Positions 1 through 7,241 are shown, numbered from the stretch's first letter. The stretch is 64,000 bases of DNA from Microbacterium terregens (GCF_039534975.1 NZ_BAAAWH010000001.1:372001-436000), one strand, 5' to 3'. A program made the numbers and translations. The notes: a model not told the origin generated them from the sequence alone.

Positions 1-36
1 GTCGACCCAGCCGGGGATAGCGACAGAATATAGTCA

Positions 37-1308
37 TTAATTCGATGCGCGAGCGCTCACCGTCACTTCGGTCAGACCCACTCCGCTGTTTCGTTTGCGG
101 AGAACGTCCTGCTCCACCTGATCAAACCCATTCGCTAGAAAGATCTCTCCGAGGATCTCGTGAGTCTCGACCATGATGCCCTTGGACTCGGAATTCCCAA
201 CAACATAGCCAACATGCGCGCCGTCGCGCAGTTTTGGGCGAACTGCTCCGACCTGGATATCCATCGAGTTGAAGTACTTGGTCACGTAATTGCCCATGAG
301 CGTCGACTCTTCGTGCAGGCGCTCGATCACGGCACCGGCAGCCTTCTCCACGATGGGGCGGGGCTCAACAACACCCTTCATCAGTCGGCTCGTTGCACTT
401 CCCCAGGTGCCTCCGATGGTCTGCATGTCCAGAGCGGCAGCCTCCTTCGAAGTGGAGATGAACTCGAGGAGGTAAAGGTGGGGGCGGGTGTTCCAGACGT
501 AACTGTAGCGATTCGGATACGGCGGCGAGGTGAACACCGCGTCGATGGACCCGTCCTCCACGAAATCGAGGATGGTGCTGTCTGCGTTGTGTATCGTCGC
601 GGTTGCGGTGGGAAAGTCGTCTGAGATCCCCAGATCTGCGGCCATCTTCTCGACCATCTGACTGAACGGCTCGAATACGTGGATCTCGTGGTGCGAGCGA
701 TTCACGAAGGCAACCTGCAAGCGTCCAAGCGTGATGTTCGCGGTTGAGTAGACGATCTGAGCGAGTGCCAACTTCAAGTGGTTTGCGAGGGCGGCATCCT
801 GTTGGTTGATGGCGTGACGGACAGCCACCAACTCGCGGAGAACCTGATCTCGCCACCAACGACTGACGTTGTGGATTGGTGGCAGGGAGTCGCCTAGGAA
901 CGCTGCAAACGCCTCGGGGTCGTGCGGTCCGCGTAGGACAGACTCTCTAGCGGTGGCCACCACGCGTGCGGAGGCATCCCGGAGTTGTTGCGCCGTTGGC
1001 GTCCAGTCGACGGAGGTTTGGCCGACGAACGCGAGAAATGGATTGATCTCTACACCGATGGAGTCGATCCCCAACTCCTTGGCGACGATGTTGGTCGTTC
1101 CCGCTCCAGCGAAGGGCTCCAGCACGGTCTGCCCAGGTGTGATGCCGTACTTCGATAGCCACCCTCGTACGAGATCCGGCGAGAAACTCGGAGTAAGGCG
1201 GAACCATCGATGGAACGGAGCATCGAGCCCACCTTCGAACGTCACGGCAGCGCGACGCGACCGTTTTGATGCGGTCGGTTCGAGGAGTTCCAGCCCGGGA
1301 AGTGTCAT
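37..1308 (-). CDS. Putative site-specific DNA methyltransferase (amino-methyltransferase type)
   Basis: A 423-residue protein with the two hallmark motifs of S-adenosylmethionine-dependent DNA amino-methyltransferases. The cofactor-binding FAGAG lies at residues 66-70 and the catalytic TSPPY at 260-264. SPPY rather than DPPY favours N4-cytosine methylation, but N6-adenine cannot be excluded. About 190 residues separate the motifs, enough for a target-recognition region, as in alpha-ordered enzymes. It would transfer a methyl group to a specific DNA sequence, either protecting it from a partner nuclease or acting alone. No restriction endonuclease is in view. A partner could lie left of position 1, downstream on this strand. 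The gene sits at the right end of an island integrated in tRNA-Ala, and its codon use looks less GC-biased than the core genes. The family is well supported; the specificity is unknown. Confidence 0.85.
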   Translation of the reverse strand: MTLPGLELLEPTASKRSRRAAVTFEGGLDAPFHRWFRLTPSFSPDLVRGWLSKYGITPGQTVLEPFAGAGTTNIVAKELGIDSIGVEINPFLAFVGQTSVDWTPTAQQLRDASARVVATARESVLRGPHDPEAFAAFLGDSLPPIHNVSRWWRDQVLRELVAVRHAINQQDAALANHLKLALAQIVYSTANITLGRLQVAFVNRSHHEIHVFEPFSQMVEKMAADLGISDDFPTATATIHNADSTILDFVEDGSIDAVFTSPPYPNRYSYVWNTRPHLYLLEFISTSKEAAALDMQTIGGTWGSATSRLMKGVVEPRPIVEKAAGAVIERLHEESTLMGNYVTKYFNSMDIQVGAVRPKLRDGAHVGYVVGNSESKGIMVETHEILGEIFLANGFDQVEQDVLRKRNSGVGLTEVTVSARASN

Positions 1309-1596
1309 GCAACGACTTTACCCAAAGGGCTCCCGCCTCGACGGTGAGCCGCCCCCGGCTTACGCAGATCGTTTGGCGCAATTTCTAGAGCGTCGGTCTT
1401 GCATGGGCTTCCAGATGGGTTCGGACCATGCGTGTAGGCGTTCGAATCCCGGGATGGCTTTGGGGTGTCGGTGCCGTGCCAGAGTCGTGCCACTAGGGGG
1501 CCATTCGTGCCACAACTCACCCCAACAGGGCCAAACGAGAGGGGCCCGAGATCCCGTGATTCGGCGGGATTCCGGGCCTCGCCGTGTACCGTAGTG
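1309..1596. other. Non-coding right end of an integrated element (att-flanking region)
   Basis: These 288 bases between the methyltransferase start and the tRNA-Ala fragment contain no credible gene. They hold three copies of CGTGCCA (1475-1481, 1486-1492, 1506-1512) and a GC-rich hairpin at 1543-1578. The reverse-strand open frame across this interval starts inside the tRNA fragment and looks like a tRNA-antisense artefact. Short direct repeats beside a tRNA attachment site resemble the arm-type sites used by tyrosine recombinases. That reading is inference, since no integrase gene is visible. Confidence 0.5.
1543..1578. terminator. GC-rich hairpin, possible terminator
   Basis: Arms GGCCCG..ATCCCG (1543-1556) and CGGGAT..CGGGCC (1565-1578) form a 14-position stem with one mismatch and one G-U pair around an 8-base loop. 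No T tract follows. It lies just before the tRNA fragment and could insulate the element from the chromosome. Confidence 0.4.
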
Positions 1597-1643
1597 CCTG
1601 CTTTGCAAGCAGGATGTCAGGAGTTCGATTCTCCTAGGCTCCA
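1597..1643 (+). pseudogene. 3' fragment of tRNA-Ala(UGC), probable attachment-site copy
   Basis: The sequence reads as a tRNA from the anticodon arm to the discriminator base. The anticodon stem is CCTGC/GCAGG with loop TTTGCAA (anticodon TGC), followed by variable bases 1614-1618. The T arm is AGGAG-TTCGATT-CTCCT, the acceptor strand AGGCTCC (1636-1642) and discriminator A (1643). Position 70 is T, compatible with the G3:U70 identity pair of alanine tRNAs. The D arm and 5' acceptor strand are missing: bases 1570-1596 match no D-arm consensus. This pattern is the displaced 3' end left when an element integrates into a tRNA gene and rebuilds the intact copy at its far end, here left of the window. 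Confidence 0.8.
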
Positions 1644-1645
1644 CG

Positions 1646-1671
1646 AAAAGGCCCGGTTATCCGGGCCTTTT
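1646..1671 (+). terminator. Intrinsic terminator of the original tRNA-Ala gene
   Basis: A perfect 11-bp stem, AAAAGGCCCGG/CCGGGCCTTTT, with loop TTAT starts three bases after the tRNA discriminator base. It ends in four T residues. It probably terminated the tRNA transcript before the island displaced the 5' half. Confidence 0.8.
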
Positions 1672-1873
1672 CGATTGGCGATGCGCTCCAGCGTTGCTCC
1701 TATGCAAGCAGTATCGAAGCAAGCAGCAGAAGACTACGTCGTCCGGATCACGTCAGGCTGGTTCCGGTCGCCCCAAACAGCCATGTGCTTCGCGGCACGG
1801 TCCATCACGCGTCGAGCGCCGCAGCCGCATGGTGTGTGCGAAGACTGTCGAGTCGCCCTCCGCCCGTAATGCG

Positions 1874-2335
1874 TCAGCACGTGGATCGCGTGATGCGACC
1901 GTCCTCCCATTCCACGAGCCAGGAGCCGTCCGCGTCGAAGTGAACGGCTCCGACACCAGGTTCGCAATGTGGTGGGACCCCGCCTATCACCACGCCCGCG
2001 TCCTTCAGCACGCCGATCAGCTCATTCCACGTCCAGCCGGGATAGTTCTCTGAGACGAATGCGGCGGTGAAGCCACGGCTGACCGGAATCGGGTGACCAT
2101 AGTGCAAGAGACGGTTCACGTCGACCCTCGCCCGCGCCTGGTCATAGTTGCTCGCCGCGATGCTGTCCTGCCATAGCGACGAGTCCACTTCATCCCACAG
2201 CGCCCGTTCAGCGGCCGCACCTGCGCTGGCGCGGGCGGCCCTGATCAACCAGTCATATGCGGCCCGCTGCGTCGGATCCGATCCGGGGTCGAACGAGCCG
2301 GCGGTCCGCCCGTCGTCCGTAGGGTCTGTGCACAT
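1874..2335 (-). CDS. Hypothetical protein, 153 aa
   Basis: I do not recognise this protein. The ATG at 2335 is chosen because a purine-rich GAGAGGGG lies just upstream, whereas the in-frame ATG at 2473 adds a low-complexity arginine/proline stretch. The product is soluble-looking, with an alanine-rich helical segment near residues 25-50 and a tryptophan-rich C-terminal half (YPGWTWNELI, then SWLVEWEDG). It has no signal peptide or membrane segment. It stands alone between two partial copies of the tRNA-Ala 3' end, so it may itself be part of an integrated segment. A chance open frame is less likely given the ribosome-binding site and codon pattern. Confidence 0.55.
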   Translation of the reverse strand: MCTDPTDDGRTAGSFDPGSDPTQRAAYDWLIRAARASAGAAAERALWDEVDSSLWQDSIAASNYDQARARVDVNRLLHYGHPIPVSRGFTAAFVSENYPGWTWNELIGVLKDAGVVIGGVPPHCEPGVGAVHFDADGSWLVEWEDGRITRSTC

Positions 2336-2706
2336 GGCGTGCCCCTCTCGGGGCGGTGGACCCATCGAACTTGCGCGCCGCCGATCAGCGCCACGCCCGT
2401 TCTTCCCCTGGGGCACCCGGAAGTCGATGGGACTCGGGTTGCCGTGCGGCCGGCCAGGTACCGAAAGCCGCAACTCTGGAACGTGCCGTCAGACTACGGC
2501 TTACCAGCGACATCGAAGTACCCACCGAAGTGCGCGCATCGCCCGCGCGAAGTGGACTGTTGCGTCGGCGCGACGAGTTCAGTGGCGGAATCGGGTGAGC
2601 CCGGAAAAAACCATCGGAAGTGGGTCCAACATCTGTTCAGACGAAGACGCCAGCTCAGATCGAGGCTCCGCGCGGCGCGAAGCGCCGTGTGGAGGGCGGG
2701 GGGACT

Positions 2707-2717
2707 CTAGGCTCCAC
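2707..2717 (+). repeat. Second copy of the tRNA-Ala 3' end (CTAGGCTCCAC)
   Basis: These 11 bases are identical to 1634-1644, the acceptor end of the tRNA-Ala fragment, and are likewise followed at once by a terminator-like hairpin. The pair would bracket a 1.07-kb segment carrying the 153-aa hypothetical gene. This could be the remnant of a second integration at the same tRNA; the match is short, so chance remains possible. Confidence 0.4.
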
Positions 2718-2722
2718 AACGT

Positions 2723-2756
2723 GAGAAGCACCGGCCCGCGAGGGTCGGTGCTTCTC
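2723..2756. terminator. Strong hairpin, probable terminator
   Basis: Perfect 11-bp arms GAGAAGCACCG/CGGTGCTTCTC enclose a 12-base loop. There is no long T run. It lies six bases after the second tRNA-end repeat and about 80 bp before the NUDIX gene. Confidence 0.6.
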
Positions 2757-2839
2757 GCGTTATCGGGTACGGCGATTCGAACGAGCGGCGAAGCCGCGCG
2801 TCGGACAAGGGGACAAATCCCCGTCGGTAGAGTCGAGGC

Positions 2840-3268
2840 ATGGACACGCGGATCGCGGCATACGCCGTCATCATCGACGCTGATGATCGCATCCTGCTCG
2901 CCCACTGGAACGAGGGACGCCGCGCGGCGTGGACCCTTCCCGGTGGCGGGCTCGAGCCCGGTGAGGACCCGGAGCACGCAGCCCGCCGCGAGGTGCGTGA
3001 GGAGACGGGCTATCGGGCGGCCGTGGGCGAGCTCCTCGGCATCCATTCTCGTGTGATCCCCGCGACGCGACGCCTCACGCCCGGAGCGACCGGCCCGCTG
3101 CATGCTCTTCGCATCGTGTACCGCGGGCGGGTCACCGGGGGACGTCTGCGCAACGAGACCAATGGGTCCACCGACCGCGCGGAGTGGTTCCCGCTTCAGA
3201 GCCTGCACGCCCTTCGGCGCGTGAAACTCGTCGACATCGGGCTGAGGATGGCCGAGCGCCGCGACTGA
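2840..3268 (+). CDS. NUDIX hydrolase
   Basis: A 142-residue single-domain NUDIX protein. Residues 34-56 fit the NUDIX box G-x5-E-x7-REUxEExGU exactly, including the metal-binding REVREETGY end. These enzymes hydrolyse nucleoside diphosphates linked to another moiety, such as oxidised nucleotides, ADP-ribose or dinucleoside polyphosphates, using Mg2+ or Mn2+. The sequence does not reveal the substrate. The length suits a minimal cytosolic NUDIX enzyme. It is transcribed alone, convergent with the YbaK-like gene, whose stop lies 24 bp downstream. Confidence 0.9.
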   Translation: MDTRIAAYAVIIDADDRILLAHWNEGRRAAWTLPGGGLEPGEDPEHAARREVREETGYRAAVGELLGIHSRVIPATRRLTPGATGPLHALRIVYRGRVTGGRLRNETNGSTDRAEWFPLQSLHALRRVKLVDIGLRMAERRD

Positions 3269-3292
3269 GCGGTGGGCCGAGCACGCTCCTTC

Positions 3293-3772
3293 TCAGACGG
3301 CCTGCGAGATGTCCGCGACCGTTGCGCTGTAGGTGGCGATCAGGGCATCCGCGTCGGCGAAGAGGCTGTAGCCGTGCGCACCCGCGCCCATCGCGACACG
3401 CCGCCCGACGATGCGCTCATCGGCGAAGATCGGCCATTCGTGGGAACTGCCGATGGGAACGATCGTTCCGCGCTCGTACCCGGTGGCCGCGAGCGCCCGC
3501 GCAGGATCGGGCAGCTGCAGCTTGTTCACGCCCACCACCGCGCGCAGCTTCGGCCAGGAGATCGCCCGGTCACCGGGGATCAGGGCGAACAGATAGGTGT
3601 CGTCGCTGCGTTTGACCACCAGCGTCTTGACGATTCCTGCGGGAGGGATGCCGAGCAGCTCGGCCGCCTCGGCGAGGCTGTCCGCCGCGGGGCGCTCCTT
3701 TATCTCGATCGCCAGTCCGCGGGCTGCAGCTGCGTCGCGGACGCGAGCCAGGGGGTCGATGCCGTCGCTCAT
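3293..3772 (-). CDS. YbaK/EbsC-family aminoacyl-tRNA deacylase
   Basis: A 159-residue protein of the YbaK/ProX-like editing family, which hydrolyses mischarged aminoacyl-tRNAs such as Cys-tRNA(Pro) in the cytosol. Family features visible are the AAELLGIPPAGIVKTLVV segment around residues 34-52, containing the conserved lysine, and the C-terminal glycine-rich IVGRRVAMGAGAHGYS segment. The length is typical of the stand-alone family. Which mischarged tRNA it edits cannot be read from the sequence. It has its own promoter region and follows the terminator of the divergently placed upstream gene on the same strand. Confidence 0.85.
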   Translation of the reverse strand: MSDGIDPLARVRDAAAARGLAIEIKERPAADSLAEAAELLGIPPAGIVKTLVVKRSDDTYLFALIPGDRAISWPKLRAVVGVNKLQLPDPARALAATGYERGTIVPIGSSHEWPIFADERIVGRRVAMGAGAHGYSLFADADALIATYSATVADISQAV

Positions 3773-3791
3773 CGCACCAGGCTACCGACGA

Positions 3792-3823
3792 CGAAGAGCC
3801 CCACCGAACGGCGGGGCTCTTCG
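3792..3823 (-). terminator. Intrinsic terminator of the upstream membrane-protein gene
   Basis: Perfect 11-bp arms CGAAGAGCCCC/GGGGCTCTTCG lie with a 10-base loop just downstream of the stop codon at 3834 on the reverse strand. They separate that gene from the YbaK-like gene. Confidence 0.75.
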
Positions 3824-3833
3824 CGAAAGTGAC

Positions 3834-4418
3834 TCAGGCGTCCGGTGCGCGCAGCGGGTCGTCGGCAACCCACAGCTCGTCGTCGGCCCGAAGCGTCTGC
3901 CAGGCCGCATACACGACGCCGATAGCCGCTGCGACACCGAGGATGATCGCGACCACGCCTCCGGCGCCGATGCCCCGCTTGGGCGGGTCGAGCACGCGGA
4001 GCTTCTGCGCCATGCGCTTCGATGCCTGCGCGCCGTACTTGTCCGCCTTCTTCGCATACGTGGCGGCGTCCGGCATCGCGAACCCACGACCGGAGGCCAG
4101 GCGGGATCGGGTGTCGTTGGCGGCGTCCCACACCGAGAGTGCGGATCCGACCACCGCTCCTGCAGTCGGAACGACCTTGTCGCTCAGCACGTTCTTGGAG
4201 AACTGCATGCCCTTGTCGACATAGGGCGCTGCGTACTTTCCGTAACCGGCCTGCACCGAGGGCACGACCTGCTCACGACCGAAGTGGCCGAGCTGCCGGC
4301 TGGCCTCACGCGCGATGTTCGCCGCTTCGCCGACGAGCACCTGCTGCGACTCCCACAGACTGTTCGCCTGCACCTGCAGTCGGCGGAGTTCCTTCTTGCG
4401 CTTGCGGTTCACGCTCAC
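3834..4418 (-). CDS. Hypothetical membrane-anchored helical protein, 194 aa
   Basis: Function unknown. The GTG at 4418 is preferred because GGGAGG lies six bases upstream; longer frames to 4493 would overrun this site. The N-terminus is very basic (VSVNRKRKKELRR) and helical. A long amphipathic middle portion rich in alanine, lysine and glutamine follows, then one predicted membrane segment near residues 148-172 (GVVAIILGVAAAIGVVYAAW), then an acidic tail of about 20 residues. The likely topology is a cytoplasmic helical domain tethered to the membrane. It is divergent from the cyclophilin gene, with a 98-bp shared promoter region. Similar unnamed proteins are common in this position in Microbacteriaceae, which is recollection rather than a search result. 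Confidence 0.7.
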   Translation of the reverse strand: MSVNRKRKKELRRLQVQANSLWESQQVLVGEAANIAREASRQLGHFGREQVVPSVQAGYGKYAAPYVDKGMQFSKNVLSDKVVPTAGAVVGSALSVWDAANDTRSRLASGRGFAMPDAATYAKKADKYGAQASKRMAQKLRVLDPPKRGIGAGGVVAIILGVAAAIGVVYAAWQTLRADDELWVADDPLRAPDA

Positions 4419-4516
4419 GTTTGCCCTCCCAAAGGCCGGGGGATGTAGTTTTCCCATCTTGCCAGACCGCACCCCGGACGGGAGGGTTCCCACAGAACTC
4501 TGAGAGAATAGACGAC

Positions 4517-5089
4517 ATGCCTCAGCACACAGCGGTAGCCACTTTGCACACCAACTACGGCGACATCGTCGTCAACCTCTTCGGAGACCACGCACCCACA
4601 ACGGTCGCGAACTTCGTCGGTCTGTCGGACGGATCCAAGGAGTGGACCGACCCGGCGACGGGAAAGCCGGGCACGGGCCCGCTGTACAAGGACGTCGTCT
4701 TCCACCGGATCATCTCGGGTTTCATGATCCAGGGCGGCGACCCGCTCGGGCAGGGCACCGGCGGACCGGGTTACAACTTCAACGACGAGATCAACGGTGA
4801 GCTCACCTTCACCGCACCCTACAAGCTCGCGATGGCGAACGCCGGTCTGCGGCGCAATGCGATCACCGGCCAGCCCGAAGGCACGAACGGGTCGCAGTTC
4901 TTCATCACGGTCCCCGGCCAGGGCGGACGCGGACCGGAGTGGCTGCAGGGCAAGCACTCGATCTTCGGCGAGGTCGCCGACGACGCCTCCAAGGCCGTCG
5001 TCGACACGATCAGCGCGCTGCCTACGGCCGCCGGCGACCGACCGCTCGAGCCCGTCGTGCTCCAGTCCGTCGACGTCGTCTCCGTCTAG
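4517..5089 (+). CDS. ppiA: Peptidyl-prolyl cis-trans isomerase, cyclophilin type
   Basis: A 190-residue cyclophilin that catalyses cis-trans isomerisation of Xaa-Pro bonds during protein folding. The core motifs are present: VVFHRIISGFMIQGGDP holds the catalytic arginine, and GTNGSQFFIT and GKHSIFGEV form the proline pocket. There is no signal peptide or membrane anchor, so it is cytosolic. ATG 4517 fits the family N-terminus; the open frame extends further upstream only by chance. In other actinobacteria the equivalent gene also lies between gyrA and the crgA/pknB region, which supports the orthology. Confidence 0.93.
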   Translation: MPQHTAVATLHTNYGDIVVNLFGDHAPTTVANFVGLSDGSKEWTDPATGKPGTGPLYKDVVFHRIISGFMIQGGDPLGQGTGGPGYNFNDEINGELTFTAPYKLAMANAGLRRNAITGQPEGTNGSQFFITVPGQGGRGPEWLQGKHSIFGEVADDASKAVVDTISALPTAAGDRPLEPVVLQSVDVVSV

Positions 5090-5104
5090 GGCGCTCGACC
5101 CCGC

Positions 5105-5980
5105 GTGACCTCGCCCGACTTCGCTGGCAACAGCGACAACTACTGTTACCGGCATCCCGACCGGCAGAGTTTCGTGCTGTGTCAGCGGTGTCTGCGCACG
5201 GTCTGCCCGGAGTGCCAGACGCAGGGCGCGGTCGGCGTGGTCTGTCCGGAGTGCATGGGCGAGCAGCAGAAGACCCAGACCACCGCGCAGCGCAAGGCCG
5301 AACGACGCTGGTCGCGCCCGCGGGCGGTCACCGCCGCCGCCTCGCGGCCGCTGGTGACCTACGGGATCGTCGGGGTCACTCTGCTGGTCTACCTGACCCA
5401 GCTCATCCCCGGCCTGGCCGTCCAGGAGCTGCTCGCCTTCAACAGCCTGTTCGTCGCACCGGCGTGGAATGCGGCCCCGTTCCAGCCGTGGCGCCTGTTC
5501 ACGGTGCTGCTCGTCCACAGCGGGTTCTTCCACGTCGGGCTCAACATGCTCGCGGTATGGATGATCGGCCGCAGCCTCGAGCCCCTGCTCGGGCGCTGGC
5601 GATTCCTGGCGCTGTACCTACTGGGTGGCCTGGGCGGTTCGGTGGGCGTCGCGCTCATCGCCCCGGGTATCTGGGTGGTCGGAGCCTCCGGCGCGGTATT
5701 CGGCCTGCTCGGCGCCCTGCTGGTGATCGGTCGGCACATCGGCGCGAACATCCGGGGAATCGTCCTCATCCTGGGACTGAACCTCGTGATCGGATTCGTG
5801 CCCGGGTTCCAGGTCGCCTGGCAGGCGCACGTCGGTGGCCTCGTCGTCGGCGCTCTGGTCGGGCTGATCTACGCCCGAACGCGATCGGTACGACAGCAGG
5901 CTCTGCAGGTCTGGCTGCTGGCGGCCGTGACCGTCGGCCTCTTCGCCCTGCTGCTGCTGCCGCCGCTGATCTACGGGTGA
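5105..5980 (+). CDS. Rhomboid-family intramembrane serine protease
   Basis: A 291-residue membrane protease that cleaves substrates within transmembrane helices. The N-terminal 60 residues carry two cysteine-rich B-box-like zinc motifs (CxxC pairs near 26-29, 34-37 and 47-50), followed by six or so hydrophobic helices. Catalytic elements are visible: HxxxN at 143-147, nucleophile Ser195 in GASG (193-196), and His242 in AHVGG. The start is GTG 5105, 15 bp after the cyclophilin stop, so the two genes are probably co-transcribed. Substrates are unknown. The N-terminal zinc module plus rhomboid core is a common actinobacterial architecture. Confidence 0.92.
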   Translation: MTSPDFAGNSDNYCYRHPDRQSFVLCQRCLRTVCPECQTQGAVGVVCPECMGEQQKTQTTAQRKAERRWSRPRAVTAAASRPLVTYGIVGVTLLVYLTQLIPGLAVQELLAFNSLFVAPAWNAAPFQPWRLFTVLLVHSGFFHVGLNMLAVWMIGRSLEPLLGRWRFLALYLLGGLGGSVGVALIAPGIWVVGASGAVFGLLGALLVIGRHIGANIRGIVLILGLNLVIGFVPGFQVAWQAHVGGLVVGALVGLIYARTRSVRQQALQVWLLAAVTVGLFALLLLPPLIYG

Positions 5981-5998
5981 TCCGCTGACGCGGCAAAG

Positions 5999-6019
5999 TT
6001 ATCCACAGGTTCATCCACA
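5999..6019 (+). promoter_or_regulatory. Consensus DnaA box with a near-match beside it
   Basis: TTATCCACA at 5999-6007 matches the DnaA-box consensus exactly. TCATCCACA at 6011-6019 differs at one base and starts 12 bp later in the same orientation. They lie in the 94-bp gap between the convergent rhomboid and crgA genes, probably close to oriC. Possible roles are DnaA titration or an effect on transcript ends. Binding is not shown by the sequence alone. Confidence 0.5.
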
Positions 6020-6074
6020 CCTGGGGATGAATCACACCCGTGTAATTCGCCGCGTGGGCGAAGGGGGAAGGTCG

Positions 6075-6314
6075 TCAGCGCCAGCGCGTGGTCATCAGGA
6101 ATCCGACGAAGGCGATGCCGAATCCGATGACGAGATTCCAGGCACCGACGCCGGGAATGGGGAACTGCTGGCCGCTGAGGTAGAACACGAGCACCCAGAC
6201 GAGACCGACCAGCATGAGGCCGATCATGATCGGCTTGAACCACACCGGATTGGGTGCGGATTCGCCTTCGGTGCGCTCCACGAGGGAGTCGTCGTCTTTG
6301 CCCGGTCGTGCCAT
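6075..6314 (-). CDS. crgA: Cell division protein CrgA
   Basis: A 79-residue membrane protein. A charged N-terminus (about 22 residues) leads into the conserved PNPVWFKPIM segment, then two transmembrane helices (about 29-49 and 58-76) and a short TTRWR end. Length, motif and position upstream of the sortase/pknB block identify CrgA, an actinobacterial septum protein. It interacts with FtsZ, FtsQ and penicillin-binding proteins and modulates septation. It is divergent from the sortase gene. DnaA-box-like sequences lie just past its 3' end. Confidence 0.93.
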   Translation of the reverse strand: MARPGKDDDSLVERTEGESAPNPVWFKPIMIGLMLVGLVWVLVFYLSGQQFPIPGVGAWNLVIGFGIAFVGFLMTTRWR

Positions 6315-6410
6315 ACGGATATCCTACCCTCCCGGTCTCGGGCGGCCGGTGAAGCCCACCGGGGTCGCGCTCCGGGCAGGACCACAGGGGGCCTGCCTTA
6401 GAATCCAGGT

Positions 6411-7241
6411 GTGGACGAGGCAACGAACGAAGGCGCGCGCGACGCGCCGACCCGCCGCGATCGGCGCCGCAATCCGCAGCCTCGACGCCGCACCTCGGTC
6501 ATGGGCGTCGTGGGCGAGCTGTTCATCACCGCTGGTGTGATCGCGCTGCTGTACGTCTCGTGGCAGCTGTGGATCGGGGACATCATCATCGGCGCCCAGT
6601 TCAAGGACGAAGCGAAATCGCTGTCCGAGGAGTGGGCCTCGCAGGAGCCGGCGGATGCCGCGCCGACGCCGCAGCCCACTGGGCAGCCCACCGAGCCCCC
6701 TGCCGCCGACCCCACCACGCCGACCACGGTGGAGGCGCCGATTCTGGCGGAGCCCGCGGAGGGCGAGATCTTCGGAATCATGCGGATCCCCCGATTCGGG
6801 CCCGACTACTACTTCAACCTGGCGGGCGGCGTGAGCGCCTCGGTCACGCTCAACCCGATCGGCATCGGCCACTACCCGGGGACGGCGATGCCCGGCCAGG
6901 CGGGGAACTTCGCTGTCGCCGGCCACCGGGGCAGCCATGGCGCCCCGTTCCAGGACCTGCCCGGACTGCGTGTGAATGACGCGATCGTGGTCGAAACCGC
7001 CGACGGCTGGTACACGTACCGGTACCGCAACCTCGAGTACGTGCAACCCGACCAGGTCGAGGTTCTGCTGCCGGTCCCGCAGGTGGTCGATGCGACGGCG
7101 ACGGACAGCATCATCACGATGACCACCTGCAGCCCGCGCTACGGCTTCTCGGAGCGCGCGATCGCATACGGCGTGTTCGAGTCGTTCACCCCGCGCTCCG
7201 CCGGGGCACCGGCATCCCTCACGGAAGGAGCGACCGCCTGA
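6411..7241 (+). CDS. Class E sortase
   Basis: A 276-residue cell-envelope transpeptidase that joins sorting-signal proteins to peptidoglycan. One transmembrane anchor (about 34-56) follows a basic cytoplasmic tail. A proline/threonine-rich linker (about 80-115) leads to the beta-barrel domain. Catalytic residues are His172 (AVAGHRG), Cys240 (TMTTC) and Arg249 (SERAIAY). The TxTTC pattern and absence of a C-terminal anchor fit class E, typical of actinobacteria. Substrates would carry LAxTG-type signals; none is in this window. Its TGA overlaps the ATG of the next small gene by one base, so the two are translationally coupled. The start is taken at GTG 6411. Confidence 0.9.
   Translation: MDEATNEGARDAPTRRDRRRNPQPRRRTSVMGVVGELFITAGVIALLYVSWQLWIGDIIIGAQFKDEAKSLSEEWASQEPADAAPTPQPTGQPTEPPAADPTTPTTVEAPILAEPAEGEIFGIMRIPRFGPDYYFNLAGGVSASVTLNPIGIGHYPGTAMPGQAGNFAVAGHRGSHGAPFQDLPGLRVNDAIVVETADGWYTYRYRNLEYVQPDQVEVLLPVPQVVDATATDSIITMTTCSPRYGFSERAIAYGVFESFTPRSAGAPASLTEGATA

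Larger units (their letters stand above)
2336..2839. other. Non-coding region, 504 bp
   Basis: There is no convincing gene: the open frames here lack ribosome-binding sites and family resemblance. The interval contains a GC palindrome near 2660-2690, an 11-base repeat of the tRNA-Ala 3' end (2707-2717), a strong hairpin (2723-2756), and presumably the promoter of the NUDIX gene at its right end. Confidence 0.5.

Noticed and set aside
1399..1452. Possible second tRNA fragment (GTTCGAATCCC T-loop-like sequence near 1439-1449)
   Set aside because: No paired anticodon or acceptor arms could be built around it; a single T-loop-like string is not enough.
1360..1644. 94-aa reverse-strand frame beginning MEPRRIELLTSC
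   Set aside because: Its start lies antisense to the tRNA-Ala fragment; this N-terminus is the well-known artefact of reading a tRNA backwards.
2148..3056. Long plus-strand frame (302 aa) across the hypothetical and NUDIX genes
   Set aside because: Arginine/serine-rich shadow frame overlapping two better genes in other frames, with no ribosome-binding site or recognisable domain.
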